Positions 28,427 through 38,081 of a stretch of DNA of 64,000 nucleotides are shown here, piece after piece; the stretch's first letter is position 1; each line of letters opens with the position of its first letter. Both the position numbers and the translations under genes were made by a program. The stretch lies in NCBI RefSeq assembly GCF_025751575.1, contig NZ_JAOWLA010000006.1, positions 62,001 through 126,000 of the forward strand. Direction: 5' to 3'. The notes below the pieces were generated by a model. It ran no database searches and had not been told where the DNA came from. It saw only the letters and a program-made list of their open reading frames with translations. This DNA comes from Albidovulum sediminicola (lineage in GTDB: Bacteria > Pseudomonadota > Alphaproteobacteria > Rhodobacterales > Rhodobacteraceae).

Positions 28427-30016
28427 TTGGGCAAAAGTATACTGTCGGGTCTTTTGATGGGGACCATTCTGGGCGGCGCAACTGCGGCGATCCTGTCGCT
28501 GCAGGCGGCCCCTCCAGGTCAGCAGCTTGAAGCGGTGCGCGCGGCGGGAGAGGCCGCCCGCGGTGCGGCACCCGCCCCGGCCCCCGCGGCGATGCCGGAG
28601 CCCGAGGCCAAGGCCGAGGTCCAGCCCGAGGTCGAGCCCGCCCCCTCGGAGGCCGCGGGCGAGGAGCCCCAGTCGATCCCGGACACCCCCATCGTCGAGG
28701 TGCCCGCCGGTTCCGAGTTCGAGAAGGCCAAGCCCGAGGAAGCCGCGGAGGTCCCCACACCGGACGAGGCCGCGCCTGTGCAGGAGGCACCGGCCGTTTC
28801 GCAGCCCGCCGGCGAAGGCGCGCCGCAGCTGGCCGAGGTCAACACCGCCGGCCAGCCCGAAAGCCAGACGGAGGCGCCTGCCGCCCCCGAGGCGCCGGAA
28901 CTGACCGAAGAAGCGACCGCCTCGGCTGCGCCCGAACAGGCGGAGAGCGCCCCGGTTGAGGCCGGGTCGATCGAGCCCGCCGAGCAGCCTGTCGCGGCGG
29001 ATGCAGGCAATGCGATGCCCCAGATCCCGCAAAGCGTCGATGCCGCCGTCGATGCAGCCACCGATCCGGCGGTCGATCCCGCCCCGGCCGAGCCCGCGCC
29101 GACAGAGGAGGCCGCGGCCGAGCCAGCGTCGGCGGAGGAAGCTCCCGCCAGTGAGCCCGAACCTAGCACGGAGCCCGAGGCCAGCGCCGAAGCGGCGGTC
29201 ACCGCCATGCCAGGCCAGCGCGCCGGGACCTTGCCGACGATCAGCGACGTCGCGCCTGAGCTTGCGGCCCCCCCTGCGGACACGGAGCCCGCTTCGGACG
29301 ATGCGGCTCTGGAGGACGAGGGCCTGCCTGCGCTTATGCGCTATGCGGCCCCCTTCGACCTGACCGGCGTTGGCCCGACCGTGTCAATCGTGCTTCTCGA
29401 CCCGGGCGAGGGCCGCGACGGCGTGGACGCGGCCGAGATCGAGGCGCTGCCTTTCCCCGCGACCATCGGCTTCGATCCCAACAGTTCCGAGTCGCGTGAC
29501 CGGGCGCGCAAGTTCCGTGCCGCGGGCTTCGAACTTGTCGCGGTCGTCGGCAACGGCCTGCAGCGCGGCATGACCGCCAAGGATGTCGAGGTGGCGGTCG
29601 AGGCGCTGTTGACCCCGCTTCCGGAGACCGTCGCCGTGGTTCCGGCGCCCGACGCCCTGTTCCAGATCGACCGGGAGGTGGTCAAACACCTGGCCTTCGC
29701 GCTCAAGGACGACGGGCGCGGGCTGATCACCTATGCGCGGGGCCTCAATGTCGCAGGTCAGGCCGCCGGGCAGGCGGGCGTCCCGCACGCGAGCGTCGAC
29801 CGCGTCGTCGATGAATACAAGGAGGACGCCGATTCCGTGCGCAGACTTCTGGATCGGGCCGCCTTCGACGCAGGGCAGAAGGGGCAGGCGGTAATCGTGG
29901 CACACGCCTATCCCGAAACGATGCAGGCGCTTCGCGAATGGTTCGCCTCGGGCCCCAAGGGGGTCACGCTGGCCCCGGTTTCCGCCCGCATGATCGCGGA
30001 GATGTCCGGGCAGTAG
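28427..30016 (+). CDS. membrane-anchored divergent polysaccharide deacetylase (YibQ/DUF610 type)
   Basis: A 529-residue protein with three parts. An N-terminal transmembrane anchor (ILSGLLMGTILGGATAAIL) is followed by a low-complexity Ala/Pro/Glu-rich stretch from about residue 35 to 290. A C-terminal TIM-barrel-like domain begins near PTVSIVLLDPGEG and includes ATIGFDPNS, a segment with GLQRGMTAKDVE and VIVAHAYPETMQALREW. The C-terminal part fits the divergent polysaccharide deacetylase family, probably periplasmic, with an unknown cell-wall-related role. TTG at 28427 is chosen because GGAGG lies exactly five bases before it; an ATG at 28361 has no ribosome-binding site. It diverges from trpG and converges on trpE. 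Confidence 0.78.
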   Translation: MGKSILSGLLMGTILGGATAAILSLQAAPPGQQLEAVRAAGEAARGAAPAPAPAAMPEPEAKAEVQPEVEPAPSEAAGEEPQSIPDTPIVEVPAGSEFEKAKPEEAAEVPTPDEAAPVQEAPAVSQPAGEGAPQLAEVNTAGQPESQTEAPAAPEAPELTEEATASAAPEQAESAPVEAGSIEPAEQPVAADAGNAMPQIPQSVDAAVDAATDPAVDPAPAEPAPTEEAAAEPASAEEAPASEPEPSTEPEASAEAAVTAMPGQRAGTLPTISDVAPELAAPPADTEPASDDAALEDEGLPALMRYAAPFDLTGVGPTVSIVLLDPGEGRDGVDAAEIEALPFPATIGFDPNSSESRDRARKFRAAGFELVAVVGNGLQRGMTAKDVEVAVEALLTPLPETVAVVPAPDALFQIDREVVKHLAFALKDDGRGLITYARGLNVAGQAAGQAGVPHASVDRVVDEYKEDADSVRRLLDRAAFDAGQKGQAVIVAHAYPETMQALREWFASGPKGVTLAPVSARMIAEMSGQ

Positions 30017-30084
30017 CGGAAAAGGTTAGGGCGCGGGGCGCAAGCGCCGCGCGGGCCTAGCGGCGATCGGCCGCGAACGGGTGG

Positions 30085-30115
30085 CGGCACCGCACAGCCC
30101 GTTCGGGCGGTGCCG
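30085..30115. terminator. hairpin between convergent deacetylase and trpE genes
   Basis: CGGCACCGC (30085-30093) and GCGGTGCCG (30107-30115) form a 9-bp stem around an inner CCCG/CGGG pairing, ending directly at the trpE stop. A second GC-rich hairpin with a CAAG loop lies at 30031-30052. Neither has a run of T, so any termination role is inferred from position. Confidence 0.5.
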
Positions 30116-31627
30116 TCAGCCGTTGGTCCGCCGAATGAACAGACCCGCATCCTCGGCCGCCTTCTTCAGGGCCTTGGACTTGTTGACGGTTTCCTGGAAC
30201 TCCGCCTCGGGGTCGCTGTCGTAGACGACCCCGCCGCCGGCCTGAATGTAGAGCTTTTCGTCCTTCACCACGGCCGTCCGCAGTGCGATGCACATGTCCA
30301 TTTCGCCGTTCGCGGCGAAATACCCCACGCCGCCGCCGTAGACGCCGCGCTTTTCGGGTTCCAGTTCGTCGATGATTTCCATCGCGCGAACCTTCGGCGC
30401 GCCGGAGACCGTCCCCGCTGGAAGGCCCGCGAGAAGCGCCGAAAGCGCGTCCTCGTCCTCCCGGATCTCGCCCACCACGTTCGAGACGATGTGCATGACG
30501 TGGCTGTAGCGCTCGATGATGAACTTCTCGGTCGGATGCACGGTGCCGATCCTGGCCACGCGGCCCACGTCATTGCGGCCCAGGTCCAGCAGCATCAGAT
30601 GCTCGGCCAGTTCCTTCTTGTCGGCCAGAAGGTCGGCCTCCAGCGCCTTGTCCTCCTCGACCGTGGCGCCGCGCGGACGGGTGCCGGCGATCGGACGGAC
30701 GGTCACCTCGCCGTCGCGCAGCCGCACGAGGATCTCGGGGCTGGCGCCGACGATCTGGAAGGTGCCGAAGTTGAAGAAGGTCAGGAACGGCGAGGGGTTG
30801 GTGCGGCGCAGGGAGCGGTATAGCGCGAAGGGTGGCAGCTTGAAATCCGCCGTCCAGCGCTGCGAGGGCACGACCTGGAAGATGTCGCCCGCGCGGATGT
30901 ATTCCTTGGCCTTCTCGACGGCGGCGCGGTACCCCTCGGGGGTAAAGTTCGACTTCATCTCGCCCAGATGCGCGGCGTCACCCAGGCTGCGCGTCTCGCC
31001 CGAGGGCGCGCGTTCGAGGTCGCGGACCGCGTCCATCACGCGCTCGGCCGCCTGCGCATAAGCCGCCCGCGCCGAAAGGCCGGAGGAGACCCAGGCGGGC
31101 GAACAGACCGTCACCTCGCCCTTCACCCCGTCCAGCACCGCGACGATGGTGGGGCGCATCAGCGTGGCGTCGGGCACCCCGATGGGGTCGGGCTTGACGT
31201 TCGGCAGATGCTCCACCAGCCGGATCATGTCATAGCCTAGGTAGCCGAAGAGCCCGGCGGCGATGGCAGGCAGGCCCTCCGGCATCTCGATCCGGCTTTC
31301 CGCGATCAGCGCGCGCAGCGTGTCGAGCGGATGACCCTCCAGCGGTTCGAAGGCTTCGGCGTCGAAGCGCGCCTGGCGGTTGATGCGGCTTTGCGTGCCA
31401 CGGCAATCCCAGATCACGTCCGGCTTCAGGCCCACGACCGAATAGCGGCCCCGGACCTCTCCGCCCGTCACGCTTTCCAGCATGAAGCTCATCCGGCCCG
31501 CGTCGGCGAGCTTCAGCATCAGCGACACCGGCGTGTCGAGGTCGGCGGCGAGCCGGGTGAACACCAACTGGTTCCGGCCCGCGTTCCAGCCGGCCTCGAA
31601 CTCCGCGAAAGAGGGGATAAGCGCCAC
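30116..31627 (-). CDS. trpE: anthranilate synthase component I
   Basis: A 503-residue chorismate-using enzyme forming anthranilate with ammonia from TrpG. The feedback-site region LLESVTGGEVRGRYS-like segment (MLESVTGGEVRGRYSVVG) is near residue 47. The catalytic domain shows FQVVPSQRW, RTNPSPFLTFFNF, GASPEILVRL, RPIAGTRPRG, LDLGRNDVGRV, FPAGTVSGAPK-like LPAGTVSGAPKVRAME, and the terminal QAGGGVVYDSDPEAEF. GTG at 31627 gives the usual length; the first codons are VALIPSF. It begins 10 bases after the ppiD stop, so it is probably read from the ppiD transcript. No Trp-rich leader peptide is present just upstream. Confidence 0.95.
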   Translation of the reverse strand: MALIPSFAEFEAGWNAGRNQLVFTRLAADLDTPVSLMLKLADAGRMSFMLESVTGGEVRGRYSVVGLKPDVIWDCRGTQSRINRQARFDAEAFEPLEGHPLDTLRALIAESRIEMPEGLPAIAAGLFGYLGYDMIRLVEHLPNVKPDPIGVPDATLMRPTIVAVLDGVKGEVTVCSPAWVSSGLSARAAYAQAAERVMDAVRDLERAPSGETRSLGDAAHLGEMKSNFTPEGYRAAVEKAKEYIRAGDIFQVVPSQRWTADFKLPPFALYRSLRRTNPSPFLTFFNFGTFQIVGASPEILVRLRDGEVTVRPIAGTRPRGATVEEDKALEADLLADKKELAEHLMLLDLGRNDVGRVARIGTVHPTEKFIIERYSHVMHIVSNVVGEIREDEDALSALLAGLPAGTVSGAPKVRAMEIIDELEPEKRGVYGGGVGYFAANGEMDMCIALRTAVVKDEKLYIQAGGGVVYDSDPEAEFQETVNKSKALKKAAEDAGLFIRRTNG

Positions 31628-31637
31628 GGGTCCGGTC

Positions 31638-33485
31638 CTACTGCATCTGCGCGTGCACGGCGTTGATCGCGGCCTGATCAACGGTGACGCCTTTTTCGTT
31701 CTCAAGCGCGGTGGTGAACATGTCCAGCATGTCCCCCGCGATGGATTGCGCGATCCGGGGCTTCAGGCTGTCGGCGAGGGCCGCAGCCTCGGCCGGGTCG
31801 GCGGCGTGCACCGCGTCGACCTGGACCACGAAGACGCGGGCGGCGGCGTCGATCACGCCGGACTTGCCGTCCTCCAGCGCGAAGGCGCGCTCGGCGATGC
31901 TGGCGGGCAGGTCGGCCAGGTGGCCGGAACGCGCGAAGCCGTCATAGCGCGTCGTCACCAGCCCCAGCGTCGCAAGCGTGCCGCCATTGTCGAGCGCCGC
32001 CTGAACCTCCGCCGCCTTGGCCAGAAGGCGGCTGTGCGTCTCGGCCCGCGTCCAGTCCGCGACAGCGGCCGCGCGCACTTCATCGAGCGGACGCACGGCG
32101 GGCGGGTCGATCCCGTCGAGGCGCAGCGCGAAAAGGCCGCCATCCTCCAGTTCGACAAGCTGAGGGAAATCATCGGCGGTGGCCTGTTTGGCCGCGTCGC
32201 GGAAGGCGGCATAGGCGGCGATGCCCTCGCTCGTCTCAGCGCTGAAGTCGATCTGGCCAAGCTGCATCTTCTGCTCTTCGGCCACCTGTTCCAGCGTGGA
32301 TCCGCCGGCGAGCACATCGGCGATCCCTTCGCTGCGGTCGAGGATGAGGCGCCGCGCACGGTCGATGGTCAGATCGGGCAGGAGCGTGTCGCGCGCCTCC
32401 TCGAAGGTGGTTTCCTGCGCGGCCAGAACGCCGTTCATCGCGTAAAGCGCGGGCCCGAGGGTCGAGGGGAGGGGGCCGACGACGCCCGGCTCCGCCATGG
32501 CGAAGATCGCCTCGCCCGCATCGCCAAGCTCTTCCTTCGACATTTCGCCCAGGTCGATGTCGGCGAGCGCCAGGCCGCGTTCGCTGGTGATCTGCTCAAA
32601 GCTCGCCTCGCCCGCGTCGTAGCGCGCCTTGGCGGCCCTGGCCTCGTCCTCGTTGGCGAAAACCAGCCGTTCGACCAGCCGCTTTTCGGGGATGACGAAC
32701 TCATCGATCCGCGCGTCATAGGCGGCTCTCAGCGTGGCATCGTCGATCTCGATCTCGGACTGGACCATCTCTGGCGAGAGCCAGACATAGGTGATGTGGC
32801 GCGTCTCGGGGCGGGTGTAATCCTCGGGGTGGGCCTCGTAATAGGCGCTCAGCGCCTCTTCCGTGGGCGCCTCGACCGGGGCGTCGAGGTCTGCGGCGAT
32901 CAGCTCCGCCAGCGTGAAGTCGCGGGTTTCGTTGGCCCAGCCCGCGACCGAGGTCACGAAGGTTTCGGGCGCCGCAGCGGCGCCGACGACGGCGCGCTGC
33001 AAGAGCCCGCGGGCCGCGTCCGCGCGCAGCCGCACTTCGAACTCAGCCTCGGTCAATCCTTCCTGGCGCAGCGTCAGTTTGTACGCGTCCCGGTCGAAGC
33101 TGCCGTCGAGCCCCTTGAAGGCCTGGATGTCGGTCACCTGGCGGCGCACTTCCTCGTCGCCGACCGAAAGGCCGCGGTCCGCGGCCTCGCCATCGAGCGC
33201 CGTTGCGGCAAAGATCTGCGCCTGCACGCGTCCGGAGATGCCGAACTGCTGCGCCTGGGCGAAGGTCAGGGGGGTGCCGAGCTGGGCCGACATCGCACGA
33301 ACTTCCTGGTTTAGCGCGCGGGCATAGTCGCGCAGGTCCACCTCGCGCCCGCCGACCGAACCGATGGCGCCGATCGAGGCGCCGAAGTTGGTGACCCCGT
33401 AACCGCCAAGGCCCGCCACCATCAGCGCCATCAGCACCCAGATGACGGTATTCTTGCCCTTCTTGTTGCGCAGCTTCTGGGACAT
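31638..33485 (-). CDS. ppiD: PpiD/SurA-type peptidylprolyl isomerase
   Basis: A 615-residue membrane-anchored periplasmic chaperone. One N-terminal helix (NTVIWVLMALMVAGLGGYG, residues about 11-29) precedes a SurA_N-like domain and two parvulin-type regions of low similarity. Charged, alanine-rich linkers follow, and the C-terminus ends NAVHAQMQ. PpiD helps fold outer-membrane and periplasmic proteins as they leave the Sec channel. ATG at 33485 (MSQKLRNKKGKN) places a basic stretch directly before the helix, as expected for an inner-membrane anchor with the bulk in the periplasm. trpE follows after 10 bases. Confidence 0.9.
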   Translation of the reverse strand: MSQKLRNKKGKNTVIWVLMALMVAGLGGYGVTNFGASIGAIGSVGGREVDLRDYARALNQEVRAMSAQLGTPLTFAQAQQFGISGRVQAQIFAATALDGEAADRGLSVGDEEVRRQVTDIQAFKGLDGSFDRDAYKLTLRQEGLTEAEFEVRLRADAARGLLQRAVVGAAAAPETFVTSVAGWANETRDFTLAELIAADLDAPVEAPTEEALSAYYEAHPEDYTRPETRHITYVWLSPEMVQSEIEIDDATLRAAYDARIDEFVIPEKRLVERLVFANEDEARAAKARYDAGEASFEQITSERGLALADIDLGEMSKEELGDAGEAIFAMAEPGVVGPLPSTLGPALYAMNGVLAAQETTFEEARDTLLPDLTIDRARRLILDRSEGIADVLAGGSTLEQVAEEQKMQLGQIDFSAETSEGIAAYAAFRDAAKQATADDFPQLVELEDGGLFALRLDGIDPPAVRPLDEVRAAAVADWTRAETHSRLLAKAAEVQAALDNGGTLATLGLVTTRYDGFARSGHLADLPASIAERAFALEDGKSGVIDAAARVFVVQVDAVHAADPAEAAALADSLKPRIAQSIAGDMLDMFTTALENEKGVTVDQAAINAVHAQMQ

Positions 33486-33557
33486 CTCGCAGGCTCCGGT
33501 CAGAGGATTTGCACGGTGTTTAGGGCAGCGGCCCGCAAGGGGCAAGGGACCGCCGGT

Positions 33558-34736
33558 TCAGGAACGCCAGGAGGTCAGCCTTCGCGCAAGGTTCGCGATG
33601 CCGTCGCGATCGACATTGGCGAAGGCAATGCGCATCTGGCGCGCCGCGCGGGGGTCGTCCTCGGGCATGAACATGGTGCCGGGAAGCATCAGTACGCCGG
33701 CCTCCCGCACCAGCCGCTTCGCAAGCTCGGGCGAGGGGATGCCGCTCGTCTGTTCGACATAGGCGAAATAGGCCCCACAGCCGAGGATGCGCCAGCCCGG
33801 CAAGTCGGCAAAGGCCCCGTTCATCGCCGCGCGCCGCGCCAGGATCTCATCCCGCTCGCCCGCGACCCATTGGGAAAGGTTGCGCATACCCCAAAGCGCG
33901 CCGATCTGACCCAACTGGCTGGGGCAGATGGCGACGCAGTCCTGGAACTTCTCCACCTCAGCAAGCTGCGCGCGGTCGGCGACAATGGCGCCGACCCGGT
34001 GCCCCGTCAGCCGGTAGGCCTTGGAGAAGGAGTAGAGCTGAACCAGAGTGCCGCGCCAGTCGGGATCGGCGAACAGGTCGTGGGGCGCGCCGCTGCGGGC
34101 GTCGAAGTCCCGGTAGGTCTCATCGACGATCAGCGCGATCCCATGGGTGCGCGCAAGCTCGAAGAAGGCGCGCAGCGTCTCGGCCGGGTATTCCACACCA
34201 CCGGGGTTGTTCGGTGAAACCAGGACGATCGCGCGGGTGCGCGGCGTGATCAGGCGCAGGGCAGCCTCGGCCTGCGGGATCAGATCCTCGCCCGTCGGCA
34301 GGGGAACGGCCTTCATCCCTTGCATGTCCAGCCACATCTTGTGATTGAAATACCAAGGGGTTGGAAGGATGACCTCATCCCCCGCGCCGGCCAGGGTGGC
34401 AAGGATCGCGCAGAAAGCCTGGTTGCAGCCCTGGGTGATCGCGACTTCCTCGGGTGCGATGGTGCCGCCATAGGCCGCCGACCACTGGGACGCGACCTCT
34501 GTCCGCAGGTCGGGCAGGCCCAGGACCGGGCCGTAAAGATGGGCGGCGGGGTCATTCAAGGCGGCCTCGGCCAATGCCCGGCGGAGCCCTTCGGGCGGGG
34601 GTTCGACCGGGGCGGCCTGGCTCACGTTCAGGAGCGGGCGACCGGGTGGGAAGCTGACCCCTTCGAGCCAGCGGCGCGCTTCCATGACCGGGGGGGCAAA
34701 GGTCGCGGCCATCGCGGGGTTCAGGGGCAGGGTCAC
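33558..34736 (-). CDS. class I/II pyridoxal-phosphate aminotransferase
   Basis: A 392-residue fold-type I aminotransferase. The substrate-side segment AHLYGPVLGLPDLR is near residue 65. LVSPNNPGGVEYPAE near 172 carries the Asn contacting PLP, IVDETYRDF near 204 has the Asp-x-x-Tyr pair, and YSFSKAYRLTGHRVGA near 238 holds the Schiff-base Lys. A conserved Arg near the C-terminus (RQMRIAFANV) binds the substrate carboxylate. The amino donor cannot be deduced. The gene lies upstream of ppiD on the same strand with about 72 bases between, and its neighbours give no pathway clue. Confidence 0.9.
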   Translation of the reverse strand: MTLPLNPAMAATFAPPVMEARRWLEGVSFPPGRPLLNVSQAAPVEPPPEGLRRALAEAALNDPAAHLYGPVLGLPDLRTEVASQWSAAYGGTIAPEEVAITQGCNQAFCAILATLAGAGDEVILPTPWYFNHKMWLDMQGMKAVPLPTGEDLIPQAEAALRLITPRTRAIVLVSPNNPGGVEYPAETLRAFFELARTHGIALIVDETYRDFDARSGAPHDLFADPDWRGTLVQLYSFSKAYRLTGHRVGAIVADRAQLAEVEKFQDCVAICPSQLGQIGALWGMRNLSQWVAGERDEILARRAAMNGAFADLPGWRILGCGAYFAYVEQTSGIPSPELAKRLVREAGVLMLPGTMFMPEDDPRAARQMRIAFANVDRDGIANLARRLTSWRS

Positions 34737-34806
34737 CGGTGCGGCTCCTTTTCGGTTTGCCCTGTTGTTGCCGATGTGGCGGCGCCAGGCAACGGGGCGG
34801 GTGCGC

Positions 34807-35301
34807 TTATCCGGGCACGCTGTGCCTCAGCGCGCGCCATTCGCGCCAGATGAGGGCGATCATGACGGCATCGAACGCCGAGAGCGCCAGAAGCGGCAGC
34901 GACCCGGAGGCCGTCCATTGCTGCAACTGGTAGAGGATGAAACCCGCCAGAACCGCCATCGATGCGGGATAGGCCCAGCTGACCCGCGCGGCCAGCAGCA
35001 AGACCATCAACAGTTTTAAAAGCCCGTGGCTGAGCAGGTAGAGCGCGTAGAAATGCTGAAGCCCGATCGAGAAGCTGTGCGCCAGCCTTTCTACCCACTG
35101 CGCCATCGCGTCGCCGGGGTCCTCGGCCAGTTCGTTGCGGGTCATCCAGGCAACGAAGCCCTGAATCACCGTGTTGGGGGTCAGAAGCAGGCCGAGGCCC
35201 GAGGCGGCCTCGGCCGTGGCCAGAAGGCCCTTGACGACAAGCGAGGCCTCGAAAAGCCGATGAAGCCAGCGCGCGACCCGGTCAGCGTGTTGGCGGATCA
35301 T
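34807..35301 (-). CDS. DUF2127-family membrane protein
   Basis: A 164-residue integral membrane protein with four predicted helices. They lie around residues 17-45 (FEASLVVKGLLATAEAASGLGLLL), 80-100, 108-128 (SWAYPASMAVLAGFILYQL) and 135-155. The pattern, with a conserved LLSHGLLKLLMVLLLA segment, fits the DUF2127 family of unknown function. It is co-directional with gpt and fabI (15 bases after the gpt stop), so the three may be co-transcribed. Confidence 0.8.
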   Translation of the reverse strand: MIRQHADRVARWLHRLFEASLVVKGLLATAEAASGLGLLLTPNTVIQGFVAWMTRNELAEDPGDAMAQWVERLAHSFSIGLQHFYALYLLSHGLLKLLMVLLLAARVSWAYPASMAVLAGFILYQLQQWTASGSLPLLALSAFDAVMIALIWREWRALRHSVPG

Positions 35302-35316
35302 CGCGGGCCCAATCCG

Positions 35317-35823
35317 TCAGTCGCGCCCGCGATAGGGCTCGACATATTGCAGCGCCATGTCCCAGGGGAAGAAGATCCAGGTGTCCTGGCTGACCTCGGT
35401 GATATAGGTATCGACCATGCCGCGCCCCTCCGGCTTGGCGTAGACGGTGGCGAAATGCGCCTTGGGGTAAAGGTTGCGCACCAGTTCCAGCGTCTTGCCG
35501 GTATCGACAAGGTCATCGACGACCAGCACGCCCTCGCCCTGGTCGCCCATGATGTCGGCCTGCGGGGCCTTGATCACGCGGGGCTGGGTCTGGGCTTGAT
35601 GGTTGTAGGACTTGACCGAGATCGTATCGACGACGCGGATGTCCAACTCCCGGCTGACGATCATCGCGGGGGCCATGCCGCCCCGGGTGATCGCCACGAC
35701 CGCGCGCCAGGCGCCGTCGTCCGGCCCCTTGCCGTCCAGCCGCCAGGCCAGCGCGCGCGCGTCCCGGTGGATCTGGTCCCAGGAGACATGAAAGCCCTTC
35801 TCGTGCGGCAGACGGTCGGTCAT
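35317..35823 (-). CDS. gpt: xanthine phosphoribosyltransferase
   Basis: A 168-residue type I phosphoribosyltransferase salvaging xanthine (and guanine) with PRPP. The PRPP-binding signature [13 protein letters not shown] is near residue 98-110. The N-terminal pattern [16 protein letters not shown] and the hydrophobic insert [18 protein letters not shown] match bacterial Gpt rather than Hpt. It lies 4 bases after the fabI stop on the same strand. Confidence 0.94.
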   Translation of the reverse strand: MTDRLPHEKGFHVSWDQIHRDARALAWRLDGKGPDDGAWRAVVAITRGGMAPAMIVSRELDIRVVDTISVKSYNHQAQTQPRVIKAPQADIMGDQGEGVLVVDDLVDTGKTLELVRNLYPKAHFATVYAKPEGRGMVDTYITEVSQDTWIFFPWDMALQYVEPYRGRD

Positions 35824-35827
35824 CTGA

Positions 35828-36649
35828 TCACTCCTTGCGGCCGGTCACGACATCGATGTCGGGGGCGTCGACCGCCTTCATCCCGACAAGGTGGTAGCCC
35901 GCGTCAACATGGTGAACCTCGCCCGTCACGCCCGAGCCGAGGTCCGACAGCAGGTAAAGCGCGGATTTGCCGACCTCGTCCTGGCTGACGTTGCGGCGCA
36001 GGGGCGAGTTCAGCTCGTTCCACTTCAGGATGTAGCGGAAATCACCGATGCCGCTGGCGGCGAGCGTCTTGATCGGGCCGGCCGAAATCGCGTTGCAGCG
36101 GATGCCGACCTTGCCCAGGTCTTCTGCAATATATCGCACAGAAGCCTCAAGCGCGGCCTTGGCCACGCCCATGACGTTGTAATGCGGCATCACGCGCTCC
36201 GCCCCGTAATAGGTGAGCGTCAGCAGGCTGCCGCCATCGGGCATCAGCGCCGCCGCGCGTTGGCACACCGCGGTGAAGGAGTAGACCGAGATGTCCATGG
36301 TCATGCGGAAGTTCGCGGGGCTGGTGTCCACATAGCGCCCGCGCAGTTCGTTCTTGTCCGAAAAGCCGATCGCGTGAACGACGAAATCGAGCTTGCCCCA
36401 GGTCTTCTCGATCCAGCCAAAAAGCGCGTCGAGCGAGGCTTCGTCCGACACGTCGCACTCCATGACCGCGTTGGAGCCCAACTCCGCCGCGAGCGGCTCC
36501 ACGCGCTTCTTCAGCGCCTCGCCCTGATAGGAAAAGGCAAGCTCCGCCCCCTGATCCGCAACGGCCTTGGCGATGCCCCATGCAATGGATTTGTCATTCG
36601 CCAGGCCCATGATCAGGCCGCGTTTGCCAGCCATCAGCTTCGTCGTCAT
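35828..36649 (-). CDS. fabI: enoyl-[acyl-carrier-protein] reductase (NADH) FabI
   Basis: A 273-residue atypical SDR that reduces trans-2-enoyl-ACP in the last step of type II fatty acid elongation. Features: [22 protein letters not shown] at the N-terminus (NADH site), [19 protein letters not shown] near 92, and the catalytic Tyr/Lys pair in [25 protein letters not shown] near 144-168 (YxxxxxxK spacing). [15 protein letters not shown] near 190 completes the substrate-binding part. ATG 36649 ([11 protein letters not shown]) is preferred; codons upstream to 36724 are not conserved-looking. It diverges from pdxH by about 158 bases. Confidence 0.96.
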   Translation of the reverse strand: MTTKLMAGKRGLIMGLANDKSIAWGIAKAVADQGAELAFSYQGEALKKRVEPLAAELGSNAVMECDVSDEASLDALFGWIEKTWGKLDFVVHAIGFSDKNELRGRYVDTSPANFRMTMDISVYSFTAVCQRAAALMPDGGSLLTLTYYGAERVMPHYNVMGVAKAALEASVRYIAEDLGKVGIRCNAISAGPIKTLAASGIGDFRYILKWNELNSPLRRNVSQDEVGKSALYLLSDLGSGVTGEVHHVDAGYHLVGMKAVDAPDIDVVTGRKE

Positions 36650-36807
36650 GTCCGTCCCCCGAGGCCCTGTTCCGAGAGGTATTCCATTAGGACATGTCAG
36701 GGAATCCCGCAAGGGTAACGGCAAGGGTTGAATGCGCCGCCGCGAACGGTAAATTCGCCGGGCTCAAGTAATGAACGGCGCCCGTGCGCCCCGAAGAGGA
36801 CTGGCCG

Positions 36808-37413
36808 ATGAGCGACAGAGGCGGAATTTTCGCGGGCGACGACCCGTTCGCGATCGCGCGATCCTGGCTTGCGCAGGCCGAGGGGACAGAGGTGAACGAC
36901 CCCAATGCGATCGCGCTTGCGACCGTCGATGCAGAGGGGCTGCCCAATGTGCGGATGGTCCTTCTGAAGGATATCGAAGCCGACGCCTTCGTCTTCTACA
37001 CGAACTACGAATCCGCCAAGGCGCAGGAGATCGAGGGCGCCGGCAAGGCGGCTTTCGTGCTACACTGGAAATCGCTGCGCCGGCAGATTCGCGTCCGCGG
37101 CGTCGTCAGCCGGGAAGAGGGCCCCCAAGCCGACGAATACTATGCCTCGCGGTCGCTCAAGAGCCGGCTCGGCGCCTGGGCCTCGCAGCAGTCGCGGCCG
37201 CTGTCGTCACGCCTCGCGCTGATGGCCGAGGTGGCCAAGGTCACGGCTGAGCACGGGCCCAACCCCAAGCGGCCGCCGTTCTGGGGGGGCTACCGGATCC
37301 GTCCGCTTGAGATCGAGTTCTGGGCCGATGGCGCCTTCCGCCTGCACGACCGGTTCAGATGGCAAAGGAGCAATTTGTTGCACGACTGGCACATTCAGCG
37401 ACTAAACCCTTAG
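36808..37413 (+). CDS. pdxH: pyridoxamine/pyridoxine 5'-phosphate oxidase
   Basis: A 201-residue FMN enzyme that oxidises PNP and PMP to PLP. FMN/substrate residues lie in [31 protein letters not shown] near residue 48-78 and [17 protein letters not shown] near 85-101. The family C-terminus [27 protein letters not shown] ends in [13 protein letters not shown] at 36808 follows GAAGAGGA; an ATG eight codons earlier is not needed. It faces fabI head-to-head and is followed by an AT-richer region with the cold-shock gene's promoter. Confidence 0.96.
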   Translation: MSDRGGIFAGDDPFAIARSWLAQAEGTEVNDPNAIALATVDAEGLPNVRMVLLKDIEADAFVFYTNYESAKAQEIEGAGKAAFVLHWKSLRRQIRVRGVVSREEGPQADEYYASRSLKSRLGAWASQQSRPLSSRLALMAEVAKVTAEHGPNPKRPPFWGGYRIRPLEIEFWADGAFRLHDRFRWQRSNLLHDWHIQRLNP

Positions 37414-37481
37414 TTGTCGCAATTTGACGGTTTAATGTCCGACAATTTCGTTAACAAGCATGTAGGTTACTTGAAACGTCA

Positions 37482-37510
37482 TTGTCGTCCGTGCGAGTTT
37501 TGGTTATCTA
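37482..37510 (+). promoter_or_regulatory. candidate sigma-70-type promoter of the cold-shock gene
   Basis: TTGTCG at 37482-37487 and TATCTA at 37505-37510 are separated by exactly 17 bases, in a locally AT-rich stretch. The start of transcription would be near 37517, giving a 5' leader of about 30 bases, too short for a CspA-type thermosensing leader. Confidence 0.5.
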
Positions 37511-37547
37511 GACAGATACCCCCACAAACGAAAGACGGGGCACTCAA

Positions 37548-38081
37548 ATGACACAACAAGAACCCGCATCAAAACGGGTCACAGGCCGGGTCAAGTGGTT
37601 CGACCCCGCTAAGGGTTTTGGGTTTATCATCGGGAATGATGACGCAGGCGACATTCTGTTGCACGCGAATGTCTTGAGGAATTTCGGCCAAGGTTCCGTT
37701 GCCGATAACGCCCGCATCACGGTGATGGTTCAGGTGACGGGCCGTGGCGCCCAGGCCGTCGAGGTGATCGAGATCCTGCCGCCCGAGGGCGACACAGCCC
37801 CCCCGATCGAGGATCTGGGCGACAGCGACATGACCGTGATTCTCGCGTTGCCGCTGGAGCCGGGCCGCGTGAAGTGGTTCGACAAGGGCAAGGGGTTCGG
37901 CTTTGCGAATATCTTCGCGCGGCCGGAGGATGTCTTCATCCACATCGAGGTGTTGCGCCGGTCCGGTTTCGCGGACCTCGCGCCGGGCGAGGCGATCGGT
38001 CTTCGCGTGATCGAGGGCAAGCGGGGCCGGATGGCCGCGCAGGTGACCTCTTGGGAAGCGGCGCTAAGGACCGGGAAGTGA
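37548..38081 (+). CDS. two-domain cold-shock protein
   Basis: A 177-residue cytoplasmic nucleic-acid-binding protein with two cold-shock domains. The first (residues 10-75) has RVKWFDPAKGFGFIIGND and ILLHANVLRNFG (RNP1 and RNP2-like). The second (105-172) has GRVKWFDKGKGFGFANI and VFIHIEVLRRSG. An acidic linker joins them. Double-CSD proteins of this kind are common in alphaproteobacteria and may act as RNA chaperones, but the specific role is unknown. Its stop overlaps the GTG start of the DUF192 gene by four bases. Confidence 0.93.
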   Translation: MTQQEPASKRVTGRVKWFDPAKGFGFIIGNDDAGDILLHANVLRNFGQGSVADNARITVMVQVTGRGAQAVEVIEILPPEGDTAPPIEDLGDSDMTVILALPLEPGRVKWFDKGKGFGFANIFARPEDVFIHIEVLRRSGFADLAPGEAIGLRVIEGKRGRMAAQVTSWEAALRTGK

